From positions 1 through 5,352 of the forward strand of contig PLZT01000293.1 in NCBI GenBank assembly GCA_003152255.1: a DNA stretch of 5,352 bases, in the 5' to 3' direction. Source of the stretch: Methylocystaceae bacterium (GTDB lineage Bacteria; Pseudomonadota; Alphaproteobacteria; Rhizobiales; Beijerinckiaceae). The position numbers were made by a program, and so were the translations under genes. This document shows, in pieces, positions 1-5,352 of the stretch (its first letter is position 1; every line of letters begins with the position of its first letter). Below the pieces are notes generated by a model. The model ran no database searches, had not been told where the DNA came from, and saw only the letters and a program-made list of their open reading frames with translations.

Positions 1-1160
1 CGCGCCAGCCATTCGCGCACGGCCCCGCTTGGACCAAACTCGGCGTCCTCGATTTCCGCCATCAGCAGACAGGTATGCGCGGTTGGCTGCCGGCCCGACG
101 CGATCAGCGGGGCCAACGCCTCGCGCGCCTTCCCGAACTGGCGCGCCGAAAGCGCCGCCTCCGCCAAAACGTGGCAGCTTTCCGGAGCGGCCGGAGCAAG
201 TTGGGCTAGTCGCTTGACGCGCTCCAGCGTTTGCGCGTTCGATTCGCCCGGAAGCGCGTCGAGATAAGCCGCGGCGAGATCGGGATGCGGCGCCTTGGAC
301 CAGACGCTTTCAATCAGTTTCAACGCCTGCTTGTTGTCGCCGTGGCGGGTTAGAACGCGCGCGGCCACGACGGCGGCCGGCGTGAAGCCGTTACGCCGCT
401 TAAGCGCCAAGCGCGAAAGATGCAGCGCCTCTTGCGGACTCTCGATTTGCTTTTCCGTCGCCATCGCCGTTTCGATCACCGCGCGCAGTCGCTGCGCGGT
501 GGGAAGATCGATCGCCTTGGCTCTAAAGCTTTCCTCTATGGCGGCGCGGGCTTTTTCCCACTCGCCCTGCGCCGTGTAATGCTCCAGCACGGCCGAACCA
601 GCCCAGGGCAGCGGCGCGATATCATGCGCGGCCTTGGCGAAATGATGCGCGGCTTCGGCGTCGTCGCGTCTGCGCGCCTCGATGTGCAGGCCGCGCAAAC
701 CGAGCAATTTGGTGTCGGGAAAGAGCGTCATTTTGTGAAAGGCGGCCTCGGCCTTGCCGCGATCGCCTTCGAGTTGCGCCGCCTGAGCCTTGAGATATTG
801 GGCCAAGGGCTCTCCCGGCAGGTGTTTCTCGGCTTCCTGGGCCGCCTGGCGAGCGGCCTTTGAATCGCCGGCTCCGACCGCGATCATGCCGCGCGACAAA
901 GCCTTGAAGCCTTTTTCGCGCCGCCTTCCGACCGAAAGGTCGCGAAGCCGCCATGGCAGCCCGAACACCGAGGATAGAATCGCCCAAAGCAGCATCAACG
1001 CCGCGACGGTGAGAACCAACCCGCCGACCGCCACCGGAATGGAAGTGTCGACGTGGAACTCGCCCCAGTCCAGCGTCAGCGAGCCCGGCTGGTCGATGAT
1101 CCATTCAAGCCCATAGGCGAGGACGGCGAGCGCGACGAGGAAGAGGAGGATGAACCACAT
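1..1160 (-). CDS. hemY: HemY-type inner-membrane TPR protein, C-terminus cut off by the window edge
   Basis: The minus strand is open from the ATG at 1160 to the window edge, giving 386 codons; the 3' end is missing. Seen: two hydrophobic segments (residues about 1-17 and 41-64) separated by a short loop rich in D, W and E, then a basic stretch (70-83, R-rich) and a long helical, alanine-rich part with TPR-like spacing (about 85-386). The N-terminal half matches the HemY_N pattern I know, including LLGLRGL at 152-158 and the TPR-like helix pairs after it. Known: proteins of this family are inner-membrane TPR proteins linked to late haem/porphyrin synthesis; they are not the Bacillus HemY protoporphyrinogen oxidase. 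Alphaproteobacterial members are usually longer than 386 residues, so a substantial C-terminal part lies outside the window. The start is 17 bp after the mic60 stop, with only a weak GGGAA-like ribosome site, so translation may depend on the upstream gene. The family call is firm; the biochemical role is not settled from sequence. Confidence 0.88.
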   Translation of the reverse strand, partial: MWFILLFLVALAVLAYGLEWIIDQPGSLTLDWGEFHVDTSIPVAVGGLVLTVAALMLLWAILSSVFGLPWRLRDLSVGRRREKGFKALSRGMIAVGAGDSKAARQAAQEAEKHLPGEPLAQYLKAQAAQLEGDRGKAEAAFHKMTLFPDTKLLGLRGLHIEARRRDDAEAAHHFAKAAHDIAPLPWAGSAVLEHYTAQGEWEKARAAIEESFRAKAIDLPTAQRLRAVIETAMATEKQIESPQEALHLSRLALKRRNGFTPAAVVAARVLTRHGDNKQALKLIESVWSKAPHPDLAAAYLDALPGESNAQTLERVKRLAQLAPAAPESCHVLAEAALSARQFGKAREALAPLIASGRQPTAHTCLLMAEIEDAEFGPSGAVREWLA

Positions 1161-1177
1161 GTTCGAGCGATTCCCGT

Positions 1178-2659
1178 CTAATTCTTGAGATGAGCGAGCC
1201 CCGCGAGGGCCTTCGCCAATAAGGACGTGGCGGCCTGCTCCGCCTCGCGCCGTTGGTTGAGCGCCTCGCCGAAGGCCTTGGCCTCGGACCGCGCGTTCTC
1301 CGGCAATTTCGCGAAAGCCTCGCTCGCTCCATCCAGATCGTCATGGGCGAGCGCCGATTCGATCCGCGCGACAAGTTCGGAGATGGAAACGTTCGCCCGC
1401 TCGCCGGCCGGGCGAACGCGCACGAGTTTCCCCGCGTCGTGCAACAACTGATCGGTCAGCGATCCGCCAGCGGCGGGCGCGTCCTCAAGGGCGCGCAAGC
1501 GTTTCGCGACGGGCGCGAAAGAAGCCAGCAGCCGCGCCGCCGTCGGCGCGCCCTGTTCGGCGACCGGCGCCAATGCGGCAAGCAGCTGGGGATCAACGCC
1601 GCGTTCGGCCAGCGCCGCCTGTTCGGCCGCGAAGGGGCGGCCACGCTCAAGCGAATGCACCAGCGATTGCGCGAGCCCCAGGGTTTCGGCGGCGGTTATC
1701 GCCTTCACCTGGGTCGAGGCCGCGGCGTCGGCGGCGTCAGGCGCGACGCGCGTTTCGCTCTTGGGTTGATCGAGCTGTTCGCGCACCTTGCGAATCTCGT
1801 CGGCAAGTTCGTCGATACGGCCTTCCAGCGCATTGAGATACGAGCCCTCGTCCGCGGTCGGCGTCGCGGTCTTTTCGCCCGTTTCGGCTGGCTTGGCGCT
1901 TCGCTGAGCGTCCCTGGCGGTTTCAAGCGCCTCGCGCGCCGTCGCTTCCAATTGTTCGATTCTTTTGACGAGCGCGGCGCTCTGAGCGCTGTCCTCGGCG
2001 TGGACGGAGGGAGCGGGCGTCGGCGGGGCGATGGGGGCCGGCGGTTCGTCTCTCGCGGCCGGCGCGGGCTTTGGCTCCCCAGGAGCGGCCCAGCCTGGCG
2101 TCGGGGTTTGACGCGGCGTCTCGACAGCCGGAAGCGAGTTCGGCTCGGCGGCGGGTTTTGGCGTGGGGGCGGCGGGTTCATTCGCTGCGGTTTGGCGCGG
2201 TTTCGACTTGCGATCGCCCTCGACCTTCGACGAGGCCAACGCCCACAATTCCGCGAGCTTGGTTTCGACGGAGGACGCAAAGCGCTTGGGATCCTTGGCG
2301 GCGGCGTCGATCGCGTCGCTTATCGCGCGCAGCCTCTCGTCCTTGTCTTTGAATTTGATGGCCGCGAGGCCGCCGCCTATCGCGAGCAAACCCAGGACGG
2401 CCAGCAGCAAGGTGAATTTTTGCCAATAGCCGCCGGATTTTCGAACGGGCGGCGCGATCGCCGGCTCCGGCGCTGGCCCGGCCGCCGCCTCCGGCGCGGC
2501 CTCGGGCGCGACGAATTCGGGTTCATGCGATTCGGATTCATGGGCGAAGAGCTCGTGATCCCGCTCGGAGACTCCCTCGTCCTTAGCGACATGCTGGGGG
2601 CTCTCGGGGCCGCCGGCGCCTTGCGGCTCATCCGGCGTGTCGTGTTGGTTTTCCATCAT
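1178..2659 (-). CDS. mic60: Mic60/mitofilin-like inner-membrane protein
   Basis: A 493-residue protein. Seen in order: an acidic, proline/alanine-rich N-terminus (1-75), one transmembrane helix (about 83-102, followed by basic KFKDKDE), a helical segment (107-147), a long low-complexity Pro/Ala/Glu linker (about 155-222), two likely coiled-coil stretches (227-256 and 274-298) and an alanine-rich helical C-terminal domain (about 318-493) that fits the mitofilin region. Known: alphaproteobacterial homologues of mitochondrial Mic60 have this layout, sit beside hemY, and are linked to envelope contact sites and shaping of intracytoplasmic membranes. The start at 2659 is chosen because GAGGA lies 7 to 8 bases upstream; an ATG follows at once (2656), and an in-frame ATG at 2728 would add 23 residues but lacks such a site. 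The gene is co-directional with hemY. Low-complexity regions limit certainty about distant homology; the call rests on architecture plus neighbour. Confidence 0.82.
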   Translation of the reverse strand: MMENQHDTPDEPQGAGGPESPQHVAKDEGVSERDHELFAHESESHEPEFVAPEAAPEAAAGPAPEPAIAPPVRKSGGYWQKFTLLLAVLGLLAIGGGLAAIKFKDKDERLRAISDAIDAAAKDPKRFASSVETKLAELWALASSKVEGDRKSKPRQTAANEPAAPTPKPAAEPNSLPAVETPRQTPTPGWAAPGEPKPAPAARDEPPAPIAPPTPAPSVHAEDSAQSAALVKRIEQLEATAREALETARDAQRSAKPAETGEKTATPTADEGSYLNALEGRIDELADEIRKVREQLDQPKSETRVAPDAADAAASTQVKAITAAETLGLAQSLVHSLERGRPFAAEQAALAERGVDPQLLAALAPVAEQGAPTAARLLASFAPVAKRLRALEDAPAAGGSLTDQLLHDAGKLVRVRPAGERANVSISELVARIESALAHDDLDGASEAFAKLPENARSEAKAFGEALNQRREAEQAATSLLAKALAGLAHLKN

Positions 2660-2666
2660 TGTCGAT

Positions 2667-2687
2667 TCCTCGCCTGCGCTTCTTATA
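2667..2687 (-). promoter_or_regulatory. mic60 ribosome binding site and weak -10-like element
   Basis: On the minus strand GAGGA (complement of 2667-2671) precedes the mic60 ATG at a good distance; this is the main support for that start. Further upstream TATAAG (complement of 2682-2687) resembles a -10 box, but the sequence about 17 bp before it is a poor -35 match. The ribosome site is well supported, the promoter only weakly. If it is real, mic60-hemY has its own transcript with a very short leader; otherwise it depends on read-through from the lyase gene. Confidence 0.35.
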
Positions 2688-2764
2688 GACGAGCAAGGGC
2701 GCCAGCGAAACAGGCTGTCGTTGTCCAAAAAGCAATCTCTCGACTTTGGTCGCCGATGCTCCGG

Positions 2765-2870
2765 CTAGAGTCTTTCCGGCTTAGATTGAACCGGAAAGAC
2801 TCTAGATTGTTTTATTTTGTCGTGCTTTCCGAGGCAAAACCGGCGTCCACTTTTGCTAAAAAGCACTCTA
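2765..2870. repeat. RIME-like two-palindrome intergenic element
   Basis: Seen: a perfect 15-bp inverted repeat, CTAGAGTCTTTCCGG at 2765-2779 and its complement at 2791-2805 with an 11-base loop; a T-rich spacer; then a second weaker palindrome (GTGCTTT at 2822-2828 with AAAGCAC at 2860-2866). The outer ends are also complementary (TAGAGT at 2766-2771, ACTCTA at 2865-2870). Known: Rhizobium-specific intergenic mosaic elements (RIME) are about 106 bp, contain two large palindromes and lie between genes; from memory, their right end carries a similar AAAACCG...CACTTTT...CTCTA pattern. Length, structure and end sequence all fit, so I call this a member or relative of that class. The element stops one base before the stop codon of the neighbouring lyase gene. 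A genome-wide copy count is needed to prove that it is repeated. Confidence 0.6.
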
Positions 2871-3743
2871 TTATTCCGCCGCCGCCTCCATCAGCGCCAG
2901 CGTCCGCCGCGCCACGTCGAGATGCAGGCGCTCGACCATCTGGCCGTCAATCTGGACGACGCCCTTGTCGGCGTTTTCGGGCGCATCGAAGATAGCCAGA
3001 ATTTTCCTGGCGAAAGCGACCTCCGCGTTGCTGGGCGCGAAAATCTCGTTCACGGGGCCGATCTGCGAAGGATGGATCAGCATTTTGCCGTCCATGCCGA
3101 GATCGCGGCCTTGCTCCGCCTCCCGGCGCAGCCCGGCCTCGTCATTGAAGTCATTATAGATTCCGTCGATTATCTCGATTCCGTGAACCCGCGCGGCGAG
3201 GACGCCGGCCGACAACCAGGACAGCAGCGCCGGTCGGCCCGGCGTCAGCCGCGCCCGCGTCGACTTGGCGATGTCATTTGGGCCCAGCACCAGCACCTCG
3301 AGGCGCGAGGCCGAATCATCGGCGGCGCTGGCGATCTTCTCGATGTCGAGGATCGCGCGCGGCGTCTCGATCATGGCCCAAAGCCGTGTTTTCGCCGGAG
3401 CGCCGGCGGCGATCAGATCGGCGGCGGCCTTGAGCACATCCTCGCGGGAGTTGACCTTCGGGATGACGATGGCGTCCGGAGCGGCGGCGGAGATGGCCGC
3501 GATATCGCCCTTATACCACTCCGATCCACGCACATTAACCCGCACCACGAGTCGACGCTCGCCATAGCCCCCGCCCTTCACCGCGGCCGCCACCTGCTCG
3601 CGCGCCAAAACCTTGGCGTTTTCGGCGACGCCGTCCTCGAGCTCGAACATCAGCACGTCGGCCTTTAGCGTCTTGCCCTTTTCAAGCGCCCGCGCGTTGG
3701 ACCCGGGCATCGCCAGCACGCTGCGCTTCAGCGTCGAAATCAT
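2871..3743 (-). CDS. HpcH/HpaI (CitE-like) CoA-ester lyase
   Basis: A 290-residue TIM-barrel-type lyase of normal length for CitE-like enzymes. Seen: RSVLAMPG near the N-terminus (R7, P13-G14), ELEDGV (34-39, the usual LEDAV site), RVN at 68-70 (substrate-binding Arg), PKV at 95-97, MIETPRA at 124-130 (E126, expected Mg ligand), GPNDIA at 154-159 (D157, second Mg ligand) and GKMLIHPSQI at 219-228. All key residues are present, so it should be active. Known: the family makes or cleaves C-C bonds in CoA esters such as citramalyl-, malyl- or beta-methylmalyl-CoA, or hydrolyses malyl-CoA. Which substrate applies cannot be decided here; it does not look like the serine-cycle malyl-CoA lyase MclA, whose corresponding motif and length I recall as different. 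The start at 3743 has a strong GGGAG site five bases upstream. The gene is divergent from the carbonic anhydrase and upstream of mic60-hemY. It is cytoplasmic, with no signal peptide. Confidence 0.88.
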   Translation of the reverse strand: MISTLKRSVLAMPGSNARALEKGKTLKADVLMFELEDGVAENAKVLAREQVAAAVKGGGYGERRLVVRVNVRGSEWYKGDIAAISAAAPDAIVIPKVNSREDVLKAAADLIAAGAPAKTRLWAMIETPRAILDIEKIASAADDSASRLEVLVLGPNDIAKSTRARLTPGRPALLSWLSAGVLAARVHGIEIIDGIYNDFNDEAGLRREAEQGRDLGMDGKMLIHPSQIGPVNEIFAPSNAEVAFARKILAIFDAPENADKGVVQIDGQMVERLHLDVARRTLALMEAAAE

Positions 3744-3748
3744 GGTGT

Positions 3749-3829
3749 CTCCCTTTATTGTGAATTATCCTCGCGCCGGGTCGCGGGATTCTTTGCTTGC
3801 CTGCCGGCGTCGCCTCCACAATAAGGGAG
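3749..3829 (-). promoter_or_regulatory. Inverted repeat covering the lyase ribosome binding site
   Basis: The left arm CTCCCTTTATTGTG (3749-3762) and right arm CACAATAAGGGAG (3817-3829) are complementary over 13 bp with a single extra T. On the minus strand the left arm is the lyase leader AAAGGGAG that holds the ribosome binding site, and the right arm is a matching anti-site 54 bases upstream. The stem can grow inward by a G-U and an A-U pair, and a 6-bp inner pairing (CGCCGG at 3774-3779 with CCGGCG at 3804-3809) would close the loop. An RNA starting upstream of 3829 could therefore hide its own ribosome site. Alternatively the arms are a spaced operator. A -10-like GATAAT (complement of 3764-3769) inside the loop would, if used, give an RNA lacking one arm. 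The repeat is certain, its role inferred. Confidence 0.5.
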
Positions 3830-3862
3830 CGGTCGCCGCCGCGACAATAGCACGGCGACCGC
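3829..3862. promoter_or_regulatory. Perfect 10-bp palindrome in the divergent control region
   Basis: GCGGTCGCCG (3829-3838) and CGGCGACCGC (3853-3862) form a perfect GC-rich stem around a 14-base loop containing ACAATA. It starts at the last base of the neighbouring inverted repeat, so the two structures sit side by side. No T tract follows on either strand, so it is not an intrinsic terminator. It lies 65 bp before the carbonic anhydrase start and could be an operator or a leader hairpin for that gene. A possible plus-strand promoter (TTGCTT at 3793-3798, CACAAT at 3817-3822, 18-bp spacing) would place it within the leader, but that promoter match is weak. Confidence 0.35.
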
Positions 3863-3927
3863 GGCGGACGTTCCACCACGCTCCAACCGCGCGACCTTGG
3901 ACGCGGCCGGCCCTTCGAGGATAGACA

Positions 3928-4647
3928 ATGATCGACGCCATCGGCGCTGCTTCGCCGTCTTATGAATTTCCCAGCCATCTCGTCGAGGGCTATCAGACTT
4001 TCCTGACCGGCCGCTTCCCAAGCGAGCACGAGCGGTTCCGCGAACTCGCCGAAAAAGGTCAGCGCCCCCGGACGATGATTATCGGCTGCTGCGACTCGCG
4101 GGTCTCGCCGGAGGCCATCTTCGACGCCGGCCCCGGGGAATTGTTCGTGCTGCGCAACGTCGCGAATCTGATCCCGCCCTACGAGCCGGACGACCACTAT
4201 CACGGCGCGTCGGCGGCGCTCGAATATGCCGTCATGGCGCTCAAGGTGCGGCACATCGTCGTGCTCGGACACGCGCAATGCGGCGGCGTGGCCGCCTTCG
4301 CCGAGAGCCTCGCCGATCCCGACGTGCCGCCTTTGTCGGAGGGCGATTTCATTGGCCGATGGATCCAGCTGCTGCGTCCGGCCGCCGAACGCGCGGGCCC
4401 GCGCCCCAAGGTGCTGGACCGCGCCTACACCGAACGGCTCGAATTCGAGGCGATCAAGCAGGGGTTGCGCAATTTGCGCAGCTTCCCCTGGATACGCACG
4501 CTGGAAACGCGTCACTATCTGCAACTGCATGGAGCCTATTTCGGGGTTATGGACGGACGTCTGATGGCGCTCGACGAGGCGAAGGATGTTTTCGCGCCAG
4601 TCGCTGGCGCCACTCACGCCGCCGTGATCGAAGGCGCGAGATTTTGA
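3928..4647 (+). CDS. Beta-class carbonic anhydrase
   Basis: A 239-residue enzyme interconverting CO2 and bicarbonate with zinc. Seen: CCDSR at 54-58, giving zinc ligand C54 and the D56/R58 pair; GHAQCGG at 114-120, giving ligands H115 and C118; LFVLRNVAN at 72-80; and HGASAALEYAV at 92-102. All catalytic residues are intact and the length is normal for bacterial beta enzymes. Overall it resembles the CynT-like clade (PRTMIIGCCDSR), but no cyanase gene is in view, so no symbol is given. There is no signal peptide, so it is cytoplasmic. The ATG at 3928 follows GAGGA with six bases between. It is divergent from the CoA-ester lyase and its stop overlaps the start of the HAD hydrolase. A plausible role is supplying bicarbonate to carboxylases, which is inference. 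Confidence 0.95.
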   Translation: MIDAIGAASPSYEFPSHLVEGYQTFLTGRFPSEHERFRELAEKGQRPRTMIIGCCDSRVSPEAIFDAGPGELFVLRNVANLIPPYEPDDHYHGASAALEYAVMALKVRHIVVLGHAQCGGVAAFAESLADPDVPPLSEGDFIGRWIQLLRPAAERAGPRPKVLDRAYTERLEFEAIKQGLRNLRSFPWIRTLETRHYLQLHGAYFGVMDGRLMALDEAKDVFAPVAGATHAAVIEGARF

Positions 4648-5352
4648 GCGCGCCCGCCGCGGTGGAGTGGCAGGCCTGCGCGGAAAATATTCCGTCGGTG
4701 GCGGGCTTGTCGGCGCTCGCCGGGAGCTATGACGCCATACTCTGCGACGTATGGGGCGTGCTGATCGACGGCGCCAGACATTTCACGGCGGCGGCCGCGG
4801 CGTTGCGGGCGTTTCGCGCCGGCGGCGGGACGGCGGTGCTGATCACCAACGCGTCGCGCCCCAGCCAGGAGGTGCGGCGCCAGCTCGAAAAACTTGGGCT
4901 TCCCGGCGATTGCTACGACGATCTGGTTTCGGCGGGCGAATTGACGTTGCGCGAAATCGTCGCGCGTAACGGCGCGGCCTGCCATCACATCGGTCCGAAG
5001 CGCGATATGGGTCTGTTCGAGTCCGCTGGACGCCTGTTTGGCGCGCCGATTCGGTTGGTTGGCCCGCGCGACGCCGATTACGTCGTCTGCACGGGACTGA
5101 TCGACGAGGACCACGAGACGCCAGAAGATTATGATTCGCGGCTCGAAGAGTTGCGCCGGCGTGATCTCGTGATGCTCTGCGCCAACCCCGACATCGTGGT
5201 CGAGGTCGGCGACCGGCTCTATTGGTGCGCCGGCGCGCTGGCGCGGCGTTACACCGACCTTGGCGGCGACGTGAGAATGTTCGGCAAGCCCCATGCGCCG
5301 ATCTACGAGGCCGCCCTGGCGCGCATTGACGAGCTAAAACGCGCGCCGACGC
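4644..5352 (+). CDS. HAD-superfamily class IIA hydrolase (TIGR01459-like), C-terminus cut off by the window edge
   Basis: Open from a TTG at 4644 to the window edge, 236 codons. Seen: AILCDVWGVL at 31-40 (motif I, nucleophile D35), LITNAS at 66-71 (motif II, T68), the class IIA cap region (about 85-200, with LCANPD at 178-183) and FGKPHAPIYE at 213-222 (motif III, K215). The usual last acidic motif (GDxxxTD) and perhaps 50 residues lie beyond the edge. In motif I the second Asp of the common DxD is replaced by Trp (D-V-W), which I recall as typical for this uncharacterised family, related to NagD/p-nitrophenyl phosphatases. The substrate is unknown. The TTG is chosen because it overlaps the carbonic anhydrase stop (TTGA), follows AAGG, and leaves a suitable N-terminus ahead of motif I; a GTG at 4662 is an alternative. 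Translational coupling to the carbonic anhydrase is likely. Confidence 0.85.
   Translation, partial: MSAPAAVEWQACAENIPSVAGLSALAGSYDAILCDVWGVLIDGARHFTAAAAALRAFRAGGGTAVLITNASRPSQEVRRQLEKLGLPGDCYDDLVSAGELTLREIVARNGAACHHIGPKRDMGLFESAGRLFGAPIRLVGPRDADYVVCTGLIDEDHETPEDYDSRLEELRRRDLVMLCANPDIVVEVGDRLYWCAGALARRYTDLGGDVRMFGKPHAPIYEAALARIDELKRAPT

Noticed and set aside
420..1116. Open frames on both strands within the first 1.1 kb
   Set aside because: They are other-frame shadows of hemY, which reads through without a stop from 1160 to the window edge and has family-like membrane segments and TPR-like helices.
2660..2728. Longer mic60 start at 2728, adding 23 residues
   Set aside because: No ribosome site precedes it and the added residues are unlike the acidic N-terminus of the family; the ATG at 2659 has GAGGA at a proper distance.
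2765..2820. Intrinsic terminator for the lyase transcript
   Set aside because: The stem is strong, but the T-rich tract follows it only on the plus strand, where no gene ends. On the minus strand the stem is followed by a GC-rich stretch. A repeat element explains the structure better.
1253..2995. 580-codon open frame on the plus strand
   Set aside because: It is antisense to mic60 and crosses the RIME-like element and part of the lyase gene. It is rich in Arg/Gly with no recognisable domain, as expected for a shadow frame in GC-rich DNA; the minus strand has good ribosome sites and recognisable proteins.
3682..4617. 311-codon open frame on the minus strand
   Set aside because: It is antisense to the carbonic anhydrase, whose catalytic motifs are all intact, and runs through the divergent control region into the lyase start. 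No family resemblance was seen.
4614..5294. 226-codon open frame on the minus strand
   Set aside because: It is antisense to the HAD hydrolase, which shows motifs I, II and III in order. The opposite frame has no recognisable motifs.

Overview
The window is GC-rich chromosomal DNA from an alphaproteobacterium, most likely of the Hyphomicrobiales (rhizobia/methylotroph relatives). Three things point there: a Mic60/mitofilin-type membrane protein directly upstream of a HemY-type protein, a member of a HAD-like family (TIGR01459) common in this class, and a roughly 105-bp two-palindrome intergenic element resembling the rhizobial RIME repeats. A genus (for example Methylocystis or Methylosinus) is only a guess.

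Layout. Positions 1-1160 (minus) hold the first 386 codons of hemY, which runs off the left edge. Positions 1178-2659 (minus) hold mic60, 17 bp upstream of hemY and almost certainly co-transcribed with it. The gap 2660-2870 carries a ribosome binding site and weak promoter-like sequence for mic60, plus a RIME-like repeat that ends exactly at the stop codon of the next gene. Positions 2871-3743 (minus) encode a 290-residue HpcH/HpaI (CitE-like) CoA-ester lyase. Positions 3744-3927 are a divergent control region with two inverted repeats, one of which contains the lyase ribosome binding site. Positions 3928-4647 (plus) encode a beta-class carbonic anhydrase. Overlapping its stop by 4 bp, positions 4644-5352 (plus) begin a HAD-superfamily class IIA hydrolase that runs off the right edge. 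Both edge genes are open at the window boundary and were read by direct translation.

How the genes fit together. mic60-hemY looks like a membrane-organisation/haem-associated pair, here without hemC/hemD immediately upstream. The lyase and the carbonic anhydrase share a divergent control region; both touch C1/C2-C4 carbon metabolism (cleavage or condensation of acyl-CoA esters, and CO2/bicarbonate interconversion), but a functional link is inference. The HAD hydrolase is translationally coupled to the carbonic anhydrase.

No wholly new system was found. The points most worth a second look are the inverted repeat that could sequester the lyase ribosome binding site and the RIME-like element between the lyase and mic60.
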